From the NCBI GenBank assembly GCA_005779395.1, contig SXJP01000014.1:62001-126000 (forward strand): DNA of 64,000 nucleotides. Direction: 5' to 3'. A program made the translations under genes and the position numbers. The notes below the pieces were generated by a model. It was given only the letters and a program-made list of their open reading frames with translations, ran no database searches and was not told where the DNA came from. Positions 35,570-43,835 of the stretch are shown here, one piece after another. The stretch is from Actinomycetota bacterium. Its GTDB lineage: Bacteria > Actinomycetota > Acidimicrobiia > IMCC26256 > PALSA-610. Each line of letters starts with the position of its first letter. Positions within the stretch are counted from its first letter, which is position 1.

Positions 35570-36751
35570 ATGGACCTCACCTTCTCAGAATCCGAAGAAC
35601 AGTTCCGCTCGGAGGTCCGCGAGTGGCTCACAGTCAATGTGCCGAAACCTGCATTGCCTAGCGGCGACACAGCTCCGGGATTCGCGCTACACCTCGAGTG
35701 GGAACGCAAGCTTTTCGACGCTCGTTACTCGGTCGTCAGTTGGCCTTCTGATTTAGGGGGCAGAGACGCAACGCTCTGGGAATGGTTAATTTTCGAAGAG
35801 GAGTACTGGCTCGCCAACGCACCACAGCGCGTGACTCAGAATGGAATCTTTCTTCTCGCGCCAACCATCTTCGAGTTCGGTACTGCCGAACAACAGCGCC
35901 GTTTGCTCCCGAAGATGGCGAGCGGAGAACACACGTGGTGTCAAGGGTGGTCAGAACCGAACGCTGGGAGCGACCTAGCGGGTATCTCGAGTCGCGCTGT
36001 TCGCGACGCATCAGCGGGTGGCTGGCGGCTGGCTGGGCAGAAAACATGGACTACACGCGGCGCATTCTGCACTCATTTATTCGGATTATTCCGGACAGAG
36101 CCTGAAGCCGCCGCGAGCGGCTCGCGACCAGGCAGACATCATTCGATGACCTATTTTTTAGTTGAACTCGATCAACCCGGAGTCACGGTCCGTGGGGTCG
36201 AGCGACTAGACGGCGACCTTGGTTTCGCAGAAGTTTTCTTCGACGATGTGTTCGTACCAGATGACATGGTCCTCGGAGGTGTCAACGAGGGCTGGTCGGT
36301 CGCTATGGCAACGACTGGATCAGAACGCGGTCTGACGTTGCGTTCGCCGGGACGATTCCTTGCGACCGCGCAGCGGCTAATCGAACTTTGCAAGGAACGC
36401 ATCGCTAGTGGCGGCGCTCGGGACCAAGCGGTTCAGGACAGAATCGTGCAGGCTTGGATCGATGCCGAGGCGTACCGATGGCAAACGTTTGGCACCGTTA
36501 CGCGGTTGGTCGATGGGGCAAAGAGCGGTGCGGAGTCGAGCATGGTGAAGCTCTTCTGGTCCGAACTCGATGTGCGCCTTCAAGAACTTGCACTCGAACT
36601 ACTCGGACCTCATGCAGAACTCATCGACGGCGATTTCGCACATTGGATGAAGGCATATGAGTTCGCCTTAGCTGGCCCGATCTATGCCGGAACGAACGAG
36701 ATTCAACGCAATGTCGTAGCCGAACGCGTGCTCGGGCTCCCGCGGAAGTAG
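35570..36751 (+). CDS. fadE31: Acyl-CoA dehydrogenase, FadE31-like
   Basis: This 393-residue acyl-CoA dehydrogenase opens MDLTFSESEEQFRSEVREWL and contains GGRDATLWEWLIFEEEYW, WCQGWSEPNAGSDLAG, GQKTWTTRG and GPIYAGTNEIQRNVVAERVL. The pattern matches my memory of FadE31 (Rv3562). The YEGT glutamate is replaced (YAGT), while SERGLTLRSP offers a glutamate at the alternative position. In mycobacteria FadE31 forms hetero-oligomers with FadE32 or FadE33; a FadE32-like gene follows after six bases. The FadE31/FadE30 distinction is less certain than the family. Confidence 0.75.
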   Translation: MDLTFSESEEQFRSEVREWLTVNVPKPALPSGDTAPGFALHLEWERKLFDARYSVVSWPSDLGGRDATLWEWLIFEEEYWLANAPQRVTQNGIFLLAPTIFEFGTAEQQRRLLPKMASGEHTWCQGWSEPNAGSDLAGISSRAVRDASAGGWRLAGQKTWTTRGAFCTHLFGLFRTEPEAAASGSRPGRHHSMTYFLVELDQPGVTVRGVERLDGDLGFAEVFFDDVFVPDDMVLGGVNEGWSVAMATTGSERGLTLRSPGRFLATAQRLIELCKERIASGGARDQAVQDRIVQAWIDAEAYRWQTFGTVTRLVDGAKSGAESSMVKLFWSELDVRLQELALELLGPHAELIDGDFAHWMKAYEFALAGPIYAGTNEIQRNVVAERVLGLPRK

Positions 36752-36757
36752 TCGAAG

Positions 36758-37717
36758 ATGCGCTTTGAGTTCTCTCAGGAACAATTCCAATTTCGCGATG
36801 CAGTCCGTGACGTTCTCGCCAAGACTTGCCAACCCGGCGACGTTCGCGAGGCCTGGAACAATCAGACCGGCAGGGCGCCCTCGGCATGGGCTGCGTTGCA
36901 CGACATGGGTGTCCTTGCGATGCTCGCGCCGACCGAGGCCGGTGGACTGGGCCTAACCGAATTGGACATCGTCCTGATACTCGAAGAGACAGGTCGCTGT
37001 GCGCTACCTGAGCCAATCGTTGAAACGGCGCTAATCGCAGCACCAGAAGGCTGGGTTAATGGCACGGACTCGGCGAGCGTCTCGCTCCCAGAGTCGCCAT
37101 TCGGAGTATGGACCGACACATGCGCATCGGTCGTTACGCTCACCGCAGACGGGGTACGAGTCGCTCCCCGAGAATCTGTCAGATTGACTCAAAGAGAATC
37201 CGTCGATGGTGCTCGCCGACTCTTTGCGATCGACATGGGGTCGACTGCGCCTATCGCGCCTGTCACCAGTACCGCTCTGGCATTTCGTCGTGGGGTGCTC
37301 GGCACGTCGGCACAGCTCCTAGGGCTCGCCGATCGCATGATCGAAATGACAGTCGACTACGTGAAAGAACGAGAACAGTTCGGGGTGAAGATCGGAACTT
37401 TCCAGGCTGTGAAACATCACCTAGCTAACGCTCGCACGAAACTCGAATTCGCACGGCCACTCACCTACCGTGCGGCGGCTTCTCTCGCGAGCCGCGACGC
37501 TCTCGCCTCACAACATGTAAGTATGGCGAAGGTCCAGTCGAGCGATGCAGCGAGTCTTGCAGCGCGGGTCGCACTGCAATGCCACGGAGCCATCGGTTAC
37601 ACGACCGAATGCGATCTTCACCTCTTCATGAAGCGCTCATGGGCACTCGAGAGAGCGTGGGGCGCCGCAAACTGGCACAGGCGAATGATCGCCCAATCAC
37701 TTTTCGAAAGGCTCTAG
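36758..37717 (+). CDS. fadE32: Acyl-CoA dehydrogenase, FadE32/FadE33-like beta-type subunit
   Basis: This short 319-residue acyl-CoA dehydrogenase has MRFEFSQEQFQFRDAVRDVL, a reduced middle domain, KEREQFGVKIGTFQAVKHHL and the C-terminal LHLFMKRSWALERAWG typical of the non-catalytic or beta-type subunits. Length and end match the FadE32/FadE33 type that pairs with FadE31. FadE32 in Mycobacterium works on the ring-opened acid late in HIP degradation. It is sandwiched between the FadE31-like gene (six bases) and fadA6 (three bases), so one operon is clear. Confidence 0.7.
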   Translation: MRFEFSQEQFQFRDAVRDVLAKTCQPGDVREAWNNQTGRAPSAWAALHDMGVLAMLAPTEAGGLGLTELDIVLILEETGRCALPEPIVETALIAAPEGWVNGTDSASVSLPESPFGVWTDTCASVVTLTADGVRVAPRESVRLTQRESVDGARRLFAIDMGSTAPIAPVTSTALAFRRGVLGTSAQLLGLADRMIEMTVDYVKEREQFGVKIGTFQAVKHHLANARTKLEFARPLTYRAAASLASRDALASQHVSMAKVQSSDAASLAARVALQCHGAIGYTTECDLHLFMKRSWALERAWGAANWHRRMIAQSLFERL

Positions 37718-37720
37718 GTA

Positions 37721-38869
37721 ATGACAGACGCGTACATAGTCGAAGCTGTGCGAACTCCTGTAGGGCGTAGGGGCGGTGGCCTTGCGAACATCCACCCAGC
37801 CGACCTTGGAGCGCATGCCCTCAGCGCACTAGTCGAACGTAGTGGAGTCGATCCTGCTGCCGTAGAGGATGTCGTGTTCGGCTGTGTCGACACTGTTGGC
37901 CCGCAGGCTGGCGACATCGCTCGGACCTGTTGGTTGGCCGCAGGACTACCCGAGCATGTCCCCGGCACGACAGTCGACCGGCAATGCGGGAGCGCTCAAC
38001 AGGCCGTGCACTTCGCGGCACAAGCCGTGATGAGCGGAACGATGGATCTTGTCGTTGCTGGCGGCGTGCAGAACATGAGCATGATTCCGATCAGTTCGGC
38101 AATGACACTGGCCGGGTCGCTGGGTTTCGACGACCCTTTCAGCGGTTCGAGCGGATGGCAGAAACGGTACGGGAACCAAGACGTCGATCAGTTTCGTAGT
38201 GCCGAGATGATTGCCGAGAAGTGGAACTGCACCCGCGAAGACATGGAGGCTTTCGCCGTACAAAGCCACGAGCGTGCCATTGCAGCAAGGGCGCAAGGCC
38301 GATTCGAGCAAGAGATAGCCGAGTGCTACGGGCTTAGCCTCGACGAAGGCCCGCGGGAACCAGACCTCGAAAAGATTCGCTCCCTCAAACCGTTAATTGC
38401 CGGTGGTCGAGTAACAGCCGCAACGAGCAGCCAAATCTCCGACGCGTCCGCGGCGCTCCTAATTGCCAACGAAACCGCTCTCGCGGCTCACAACCTCGTG
38501 CCCCGCGCCCGTATCCACCATCTCTCGGTAAGGGGTGCCGATCCGGTGTGGATGCTTACCGCTCCGATCCCAGCGACCGAGCACGCGTTACGAAAAGCCC
38601 GTCTATCGATTGGCGACATCGACGTCGTAGAAATCAACGAAGCATTCGCGTCTGTAGTTCTCGCGTGGCTCAAAGAAACAGGTGCCGACCCAGCGAAGGT
38701 AAATCCGAATGGTGGCGCGATCGCGCTAGGTCATCCTTTGGGCGCAACCGGGGCGCGCCTCATGACAACGATGCTGCATGAGCTAGAGCGGACGGGCGGG
38801 CGTTACGGATTGCAGACGATGTGCGAAGGCGGCGGCCAGGCCAACGTAACAATTATCGAGCGTCTCTGA
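37721..38869 (+). CDS. fadA6: Acetyl-CoA acetyltransferase/thiolase FadA6
   Basis: This 382-residue thiolase has the nucleophile cysteine in TVDRQCGSAQQAV (about C90), GGVQNMSMIPISSAM, the NEAF and GHPLGATGAR motifs and the second cysteine in LQTMCEGGGQANV. The whole length, including MTDAYIVEAVRTPVGRRGGG, follows mycobacterial FadA6 (Rv3556c), which thiolyses the ring-opened HIP product. It is the third gene of the fadE31-fadE32-fadA6 run. A possible terminator overlaps its stop codon. Confidence 0.88.
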   Translation: MTDAYIVEAVRTPVGRRGGGLANIHPADLGAHALSALVERSGVDPAAVEDVVFGCVDTVGPQAGDIARTCWLAAGLPEHVPGTTVDRQCGSAQQAVHFAAQAVMSGTMDLVVAGGVQNMSMIPISSAMTLAGSLGFDDPFSGSSGWQKRYGNQDVDQFRSAEMIAEKWNCTREDMEAFAVQSHERAIAARAQGRFEQEIAECYGLSLDEGPREPDLEKIRSLKPLIAGGRVTAATSSQISDASAALLIANETALAAHNLVPRARIHHLSVRGADPVWMLTAPIPATEHALRKARLSIGDIDVVEINEAFASVVLAWLKETGADPAKVNPNGGAIALGHPLGATGARLMTTMLHELERTGGRYGLQTMCEGGGQANVTIIERL

Positions 38870-38884
38870 CCCGTTAGAGATCGC
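38860..38884 (+). terminator. Candidate terminator after fadA6
   Basis: GCG-TCTCT (38860-38867) pairs with AGAGA-CGC (38876-38884, with a one-base bulge at 38881) around an eight-base loop. It spans the fadA6 stop codon and precedes a convergent gene. There is no U-run, so the call is tentative. Confidence 0.35.
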
Positions 38885-38904
38885 ACAACGAACAGTGGAG
38901 CAGT

Positions 38905-39126
38905 TCAGTCGTCTTTGCTCGCTACAGCGTTAGGTGTGACATTCATTTTCGGGCTGTATTCGGCATCAACTACAGAGGCCTCACGCTCCATGAGATCACG
39001 CAGTGCCGCCATACACGTCGCGCATGGAGACATGAACCGCATGGAAGTCTCGGCACCACAGCGCGGACAGGCGTGATCGAAACTCACAAACGCGCTCGCT
39101 TCGTAGCTATCCATCACTGGTCTCAT
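38905..39126 (-). CDS. Small double-CxxC protein
   Basis: This 73-residue protein has two CxxC pairs, HACPRCGAETSM and SPCATCMAAL, which should form a small zinc ribbon. The acidic C-terminal tail (DAEYSPKMNVTPNAV) is likely disordered. No family is recognised. It follows the VOC gene by 14 bases in the same direction and probably closes that operon. Adapter or regulatory function is possible but not shown. Confidence 0.6.
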   Translation of the reverse strand: MRPVMDSYEASAFVSFDHACPRCGAETSMRFMSPCATCMAALRDLMEREASVVDAEYSPKMNVTPNAVASKDD

Positions 39127-39140
39127 CGTTCGATCGTCCT

Positions 39141-39794
39141 CTATGTAGACATAAATACAGTCGGCACCGAGATCCCCAGAGCCGCGTGGCGAAGGCTTGC
39201 GATCTTACGGCCAGTCTGAACGGCATCGTGTGGCGTACCGCAATTCTCACCCAATAGTTGAGTGCAGACGTCGAGATCAGCAACGGTAAATGCGAGCCCC
39301 CAAAGGCTCGCGGGCTTGGGGCTCGCGCCAGTGGACTCTGGCACATCTTTTGGTCCGATGATCTCCAGAATCACCTCTCCAGCGCGAATGAACACCTGCC
39401 GCATCGGTTTGTCGCCCGTTCCTGCTTGACGTTCGCGGCGGGGTTCGCAACCTGCGGCTCGGAACTCCGCGATAGTTCGATCGACATCTGGAGTCGTGAT
39501 GACTAGATGATCGAGTATCGACGCCGTATTCGGATGATCAACTAGCGAAGCTCCAGACGGTTTTGAGCCGACCGATACTTGTTCTCTTAGGCCGTCGATA
39601 GCTCCGTTCTTTACCCCTGAGACCAGCCAACCGAGGATCCCTCGCTCGCCGCCATCACCAACGAATCGAATTCTCACGGTGCCGATGGTTGTGCACTCCT
39701 CGGAATCAACACGAAAACCAGCAGAACGCCAGGCCGAAGCTGAATCGCCGACCGATATCTCGATAATTCGCAGCGGTGACGTCACAGCCGTCAA
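39141..39794 (-). CDS. VOC-superfamily (glyoxalase-like) protein
   Basis: This 217-residue protein has two paired beta-alpha-beta-beta-beta units. The clearest is SILDHLVITTPDVDRTIAEF with VILEIIGPKD, then WGLAFTVADLDVCTQLLGEN near the C-terminus. VOC proteins include glyoxalases, dioxygenases and epimerases. Metal ligands cannot be fixed. It overlaps the upstream LLM oxidoreductase stop by four bases. A lipid or steroid side reaction is inference. Confidence 0.7.
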   Translation of the reverse strand: MTAVTSPLRIIEISVGDSASAWRSAGFRVDSEECTTIGTVRIRFVGDGGERGILGWLVSGVKNGAIDGLREQVSVGSKPSGASLVDHPNTASILDHLVITTPDVDRTIAEFRAAGCEPRRERQAGTGDKPMRQVFIRAGEVILEIIGPKDVPESTGASPKPASLWGLAFTVADLDVCTQLLGENCGTPHDAVQTGRKIASLRHAALGISVPTVFMST

Positions 39795-40633
39795 CCCCTT
39801 TCTAGTAGCGATGCATACGTGTCGAGTTGTGGGAGCACCGAGTCAGAATTACCTCCGTGCACGCGCAAGACAATCTCAGAGATTCCAAGCGACTCGTAGT
39901 AGTCGAATTTTGCCGGATCCGACAGGGTTCCGAACGGCACAACGCGTAGCTCGGCAAAATCGCGACCATTTGCATCGCACGCAGCTCGCAGTGCGGGTAG
40001 CGCGTTTCTGACTCCCCCACCACCTATTGGTATCCAACCATCGCAGTATTCAGCAATATGGCTAAACAGTTTCGGACCCGGTGCGCCGCCCATTAGCACC
40101 AGCGGTCCACCAGCCGACTTTGGCTTAGGCCAAGACCATGTCGGGGCTAGATCGACGTGAGTTCCATGAAACTCTGCAACGTCCTCTCGCCAGATTTGTT
40201 GCATTGCTAACACGCGCTCTCTAACTACGTCGCGCCGCTCCGGCATGCTCACACCGTGGTTAGCGAGTTCGTCTTCGTTCCACCCAAAACCAATTCCACA
40301 CACAAACCTGCCGCCGCTGAGCAGATCAAGCGTCGCGATTGCTTTGGCTGTAACAATCGGATCGCGCTGGGCTGGGAGCAAGATTCCTGTCCCGATAGTT
40401 ACCTGAGAAGTGACTGCTGCCATCGCGCTCAGCGCCACCAACGGATCGAGCGTTCTCTTGTATTCCTCGGCTAGGTCAGCGTCGCCTGTCGGGGCTGGCG
40501 TACGGCGGCTCACAGGTATGTGAGTGTGTTCCGGTAAGTAGATCGATGCGAGGCCGCGGTCTTCGACAGCTCGCGCGAACTCGCACGGCGCCATGGTCTG
40601 ATCGGTCATGAACATCGTCACCCCGAACCGCAT
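39791..40633 (-). CDS. LLM-class F420-dependent oxidoreductase, Rv2161c-type
   Basis: This 280-residue luciferase-like protein opens MRFGVTMFMTDQTM and has SIYLPEHTHIPVSRRTP, EYKRTLDPLVALSAMAAVT, IGTGILLPAQRDPI and FVCGIGFGWNEDEL, the pattern of the probable F420-dependent oxidoreductase group that includes Rv2161c. F420 reduction or oxidation of an unknown substrate is expected. It heads a three-gene minus-strand run and is divergent from the Rv3548c-like SDR. Confidence 0.8.
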   Translation of the reverse strand: MRFGVTMFMTDQTMAPCEFARAVEDRGLASIYLPEHTHIPVSRRTPAPTGDADLAEEYKRTLDPLVALSAMAAVTSQVTIGTGILLPAQRDPIVTAKAIATLDLLSGGRFVCGIGFGWNEDELANHGVSMPERRDVVRERVLAMQQIWREDVAEFHGTHVDLAPTWSWPKPKSAGGPLVLMGGAPGPKLFSHIAEYCDGWIPIGGGGVRNALPALRAACDANGRDFAELRVVPFGTLSDPAKFDYYESLGISEIVLRVHGGNSDSVLPQLDTYASLLERG

Positions 40634-40675
40634 ATCAATTCCCTTCGGAGCAATTGCGTAAAGCTCGGTACGGTA

Positions 40676-40692
40676 TCTGACCGACTGTCAGA
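40676..40692. promoter_or_regulatory. Inverted repeat upstream of the Rv3548c-like SDR
   Basis: TCTGAC-CGACT-GTCAGA is a perfect six-base inverted repeat with a five-base spacer. It sits 20 bases before the SDR start and 43 bases from the divergent LLM gene. The arms resemble the ACCTGAC-N6-GTCAGGT repeats but the spacer is one base shorter, so it may bind the same or a related regulator, or none. Confidence 0.45.
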
Positions 40693-40712
40693 AACGATAA
40701 GGAGCACACAGT

Positions 40713-41618
40713 ATGGGCATCTGTGACGGCCGAGTGGTGATCATCACTGGCGCAGGACGTGGAATCGGGCGCGAACACGCGCTCGAGTTCGCACGCCAGG
40801 GCGCGCGAGTTGTCGTAAACGATCTAGGTGTGACCCTCGACGGCGCAGCGACCTCCGAGTCACCCGGAGCCTCGGTAGTAGCTGAGATCGAAGCATTCGG
40901 CGGACAAGCCGTAACACATGGCGCTGACATCTCAAATTTCTCTGAAGCTGCAGACCTTGTGCGCTGCGCTATCGATACCTACGGTGGACTAGATGTCGTA
41001 GTGAACAACGCCGGGTTCGTGCGTGACCGAATGTTCTTTACCTCGACTGAAGCCGAGTGGGACGCTGTCATCGCCGTTCATCTCAAAGGCCATTTCGCAA
41101 CGTCGCGACACGCTTGCGATTATTGGCGAGCGCAACACAAGCAGGGCGAATTAGTCGACGCAAGAATCATCAACACGAGTTCCGGCGCTGGTCTGTTCGG
41201 CAGCGTCGGCCAGAGCGCCTATTCAGCAGCTAAGGGTGGTATCGCTGCACTCACGCTCGTACAGGCTGCCGAACTTGGTCGCTATGGAATCACTGCAAAC
41301 GCAATCGCCCCGTCTGCCCGCACGCGCATGACCGAGACTGTGTTCGCCGACCGGATGGCAGCGCCCGATTCTGGATTCGACCCGAACCACCCTGACAACA
41401 TCGCTCCGCTAGTTGTTTGGCTCGGCAGCGCAGATAGCCACGATGTGACTGGACGGATATTCGAGATCGAAGGCGGCGCGCTATCTGTAGTAGCTGGCCA
41501 TAGTCACGGCACAGTTATCGACAACGGGCGACGTTGGGCACCTGCTGAGATTGGCGAGTCGGTGCGCAAACTCATCGCTAGTGCGCCCGAACCAACACCT
41601 GTGTACGGCGCTAGCTAG
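40713..41618 (+). CDS. SDR dehydrogenase, Rv3548c-like
   Basis: This 301-residue SDR opens MGICDGRVVIITGAGRGIGR and has VVVNDLG after the second strand (NAD preference), VVNNAGFVRDRMF, HLKGHFATSRHA, INTSSGAGLFGS with the serine and YSAAKGG. A C-terminal region after residue 225 includes GRIFEIEGGALSVV. This is the MFE-2-type SDR pattern and recalls Rv3548c of the KstR2 regulon. AAGGAG is eight bases before the ATG. A beta-hydroxyacyl-CoA dehydrogenase role in steroid breakdown is likely. Confidence 0.75.
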   Translation: MGICDGRVVIITGAGRGIGREHALEFARQGARVVVNDLGVTLDGAATSESPGASVVAEIEAFGGQAVTHGADISNFSEAADLVRCAIDTYGGLDVVVNNAGFVRDRMFFTSTEAEWDAVIAVHLKGHFATSRHACDYWRAQHKQGELVDARIINTSSGAGLFGSVGQSAYSAAKGGIAALTLVQAAELGRYGITANAIAPSARTRMTETVFADRMAAPDSGFDPNHPDNIAPLVVWLGSADSHDVTGRIFEIEGGALSVVAGHSHGTVIDNGRRWAPAEIGESVRKLIASAPEPTPVYGAS

Positions 41619-42761
41619 TCAGAGGCAGCGATACACCGCACGGGCTAGCGATTCCGACCTTCCATCTGTCGGATTAAAACTCATCTTGTTCATGGCGTAA
41701 GCGAAACTGATTCCGGCGTCTGGGTCAGCAAAACTCGCTGACCCTCCGGCTCCGCCATGGCCGAATGCTCGTGGCCCGACACATGAGGCGAGCGCAGGCG
41801 GCAACATGAAACCGAGTCCGTAAGCAGTATCGACGAGGATCACAGCGTCGCGCCCGCACACCAATTCGGCCGTAGCGCGCTTGACGGTCGAATCGTCGAG
41901 TAGGCGAACTCCATTCACGCCGTCGCCGAAGAGGTGTGCGTAGAGCTTCGCTACAGCGCGCGCGTTGCCGACACCATTGCTTGACGGCATCTCTATTGTT
42001 CGCATCTCGCGCGTGTTCCACATCTCGTCATAGTGGAAATGCCCACTTGGCCCGCTCAATACCGACGTGAGTAGCAAGTCGGCGGGGAGCTTCGAGATGC
42101 TTTCGTGGTATTTCTTGTCCGGCATCACGAGTCGACCCACCCTCGGCTCGTGCTTCGCTGCGAGTCCGACATGAAAGTCGATCCCGAGCGGATCAGAAAT
42201 CTCTTCGCGGATGAAGTTTCCGGGCGACTTGCCGGTCACACGCCTGATCAGCTCACCCACAATCCAACCGAATGACCTCATGTGATATCCGTGCTGCGAG
42301 CCAGGTTCCCAGATGGGGGCTTGTGCGGCGACCGCAGCCACGACGGTGTCCCAGTCGATGGCCTCTTCCCTGCTAAGCGGCCGATCGATACGCGGGAGTC
42401 CAGCCTGATGCGACATTGCGGTGGCAACGGAGATCGTCGACTTGCTCTCTGCGGCGAACTCTGGCCAATAGTGAGCGACAGGCGCATCCGGGTTGAGGTC
42501 TCCCCTTTGCATCAAGAGATTTGCTGCGATCGCTGTAACGCCCTTACTAATCGAAAAGACTGTCACAAGCGTGTCTGCTTGCCAGTCTGTGCCGGTGACA
42601 GCGTCGGCTACACCGGCCCACAGGTCTACGACGGCCTCGCCATCCTTATACACGCAAACACTCGCACCTACATCGCCACGTTCGGCGAAGTTCTTCTCGA
42701 AGGCAGCACGAACCTGCGCGAATTCCGGAGCGATGACACCATGAATCTCTGGAACTGTCAT
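41619..42761 (-). CDS. Serine hydrolase, EstB/beta-lactamase-like esterase
   Basis: From ATG 42761 the product has 380 residues. The S-x2-K nucleophile motif is in FSISKGVTA, the tyrosine motif is YHMRSFGW and the third box is FGHGGAGGS. This resembles carboxylesterases of the LipL/EstB group more than true beta-lactamases; no signal peptide is evident. A start at 42791 would add ten poorly conserved residues. The stop abuts that of the convergent SDR gene. Confidence 0.75.
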   Translation of the reverse strand: MTVPEIHGVIAPEFAQVRAAFEKNFAERGDVGASVCVYKDGEAVVDLWAGVADAVTGTDWQADTLVTVFSISKGVTAIAANLLMQRGDLNPDAPVAHYWPEFAAESKSTISVATAMSHQAGLPRIDRPLSREEAIDWDTVVAAVAAQAPIWEPGSQHGYHMRSFGWIVGELIRRVTGKSPGNFIREEISDPLGIDFHVGLAAKHEPRVGRLVMPDKKYHESISKLPADLLLTSVLSGPSGHFHYDEMWNTREMRTIEMPSSNGVGNARAVAKLYAHLFGDGVNGVRLLDDSTVKRATAELVCGRDAVILVDTAYGLGFMLPPALASCVGPRAFGHGGAGGSASFADPDAGISFAYAMNKMSFNPTDGRSESLARAVYRCL

Positions 42762-42851
42762 GGCGGGGCAAGCTAGTGGGAATGGTCGCATCCGATCGGC
42801 GGTTCGTATTCAGTTTGGGACCCGAACGCCCCTTGTGAGTACCCTGCACGG

Positions 42852-42871
42852 ACCTGACATGCCTGTCAGGT
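42852..42871. promoter_or_regulatory. Operator-like repeat ACCTGAC-N6-GTCAGGT, copy 1
   Basis: ACCTGACATGCCTGTCAGGT has perfect seven-base arms (eight if the next A-T pair is counted). It ends 25 bases before the Hsd4A-like SDR start, and the following TTCTAAGAG is similar to that after copy 2 at 54.1 kb. The location next to the start fits a repressor site over the -10 region. It is one of three near-identical copies in the window. Confidence 0.7.
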
Positions 42872-42896
42872 TCTAAGAGTTTCCGGGGAGAAATCG

Positions 42897-43835
42897 ATGG
42901 GCATGCTTGATGGCAAGGTAGCGATAGTCACTGGTGCTGGAAACGGCGTCGGCCGCGGCGAAGCCATCATGCTCGCCGCTCACGGAGCCAAGGTCGTGGT
43001 GAACGATCTGGGCGTCGGGGTTGCTGGCGGAGATTCATCCGACAAGCGACCGGCAGAAGAAGTCGTCGCCGTTATCAAGAGCCGAGGCGGTGGCGCAGTC
43101 GCCAACTTCGACAGCGTCGCCGATTACGCGAGCGCCGGCAACATCGTCGCGACAGCCCTAGACACATTTGGGCGACTCGACATCCTCGTTAACAACGCTG
43201 GTGTGCTCAGGGACAAGATGATGTTCTCGATGAGTCCAGAGGACTTCGATGTCGTCGTCAAGGTTCACATGTATGGCGCCTTCAACACAATGAGACACGC
43301 ATCCGAATACTGGCGCCACGAAAGCAAGGAAGGTCGACAGCCACGCGCCTCCATCATCAACACTGTGAGCAGCGCTGGCCTCCAAGGTCAAGCGAGCCAG
43401 ATCAACTATGGCGGAGCGAAGGCTGGCGTAGCGGCCATGACCATTATTGCGAGCCTCGAACTTGCCAGGTACGGAGTGCGCGCGAATTGCATCGGACCAG
43501 GCGGCTTCACGCGGATGGTTGCTCTCGCGAAGAAGGACATTGAAGTCAAAAACCCAGAGGACTACACCGAGTTCGATCGCATGAACCCGGCGAACTCTGC
43601 TCCTGGCGTTGTTTGGCTTGCGTCAGATGAAAGCCTGCATGTCACCGGCCAGGTGTTGCGGCTCGTTGGCGACAACCTCGCCGTGTATCAGCCGTGGGAA
43701 ATGGGCGAGCAATTCCTGGCCAAAGACGAAGCAGGCAACCCAACGCAGTGGGACCCTTCAGACATTGGTCGTGTCTTGAACCGCTATCACTTCAGAAGCC
43801 AGAACCCTGGGATCGACGCTCAACGCCGCGCTTAA
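42897..43835 (+). CDS. SDR, Hsd4A/MFE-2-like hydroxyacyl-CoA dehydrogenase
   Basis: This 312-residue SDR has IVTGAGNGVGRGEAIMLAA, VVVNDLGVG, LVNNAGVLRDKMMFSM, a KVHMYGAFNTMRHA helix, the serine in NTVSSAGLQG and YGGAKAG. It resembles the 17-beta-hydroxysteroid dehydrogenase type 4 group, including mycobacterial Hsd4A that oxidises the side-chain beta-hydroxyacyl-CoA. GGGGAG lies seven bases before the ATG. It has its own promoter with a strong ACCTGAC-N6-GTCAGGT repeat. The 3' end overlaps the convergent acyltransferase gene by 44 bases. Confidence 0.75.
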   Translation: MGMLDGKVAIVTGAGNGVGRGEAIMLAAHGAKVVVNDLGVGVAGGDSSDKRPAEEVVAVIKSRGGGAVANFDSVADYASAGNIVATALDTFGRLDILVNNAGVLRDKMMFSMSPEDFDVVVKVHMYGAFNTMRHASEYWRHESKEGRQPRASIINTVSSAGLQGQASQINYGGAKAGVAAMTIIASLELARYGVRANCIGPGGFTRMVALAKKDIEVKNPEDYTEFDRMNPANSAPGVVWLASDESLHVTGQVLRLVGDNLAVYQPWEMGEQFLAKDEAGNPTQWDPSDIGRVLNRYHFRSQNPGIDAQRRA

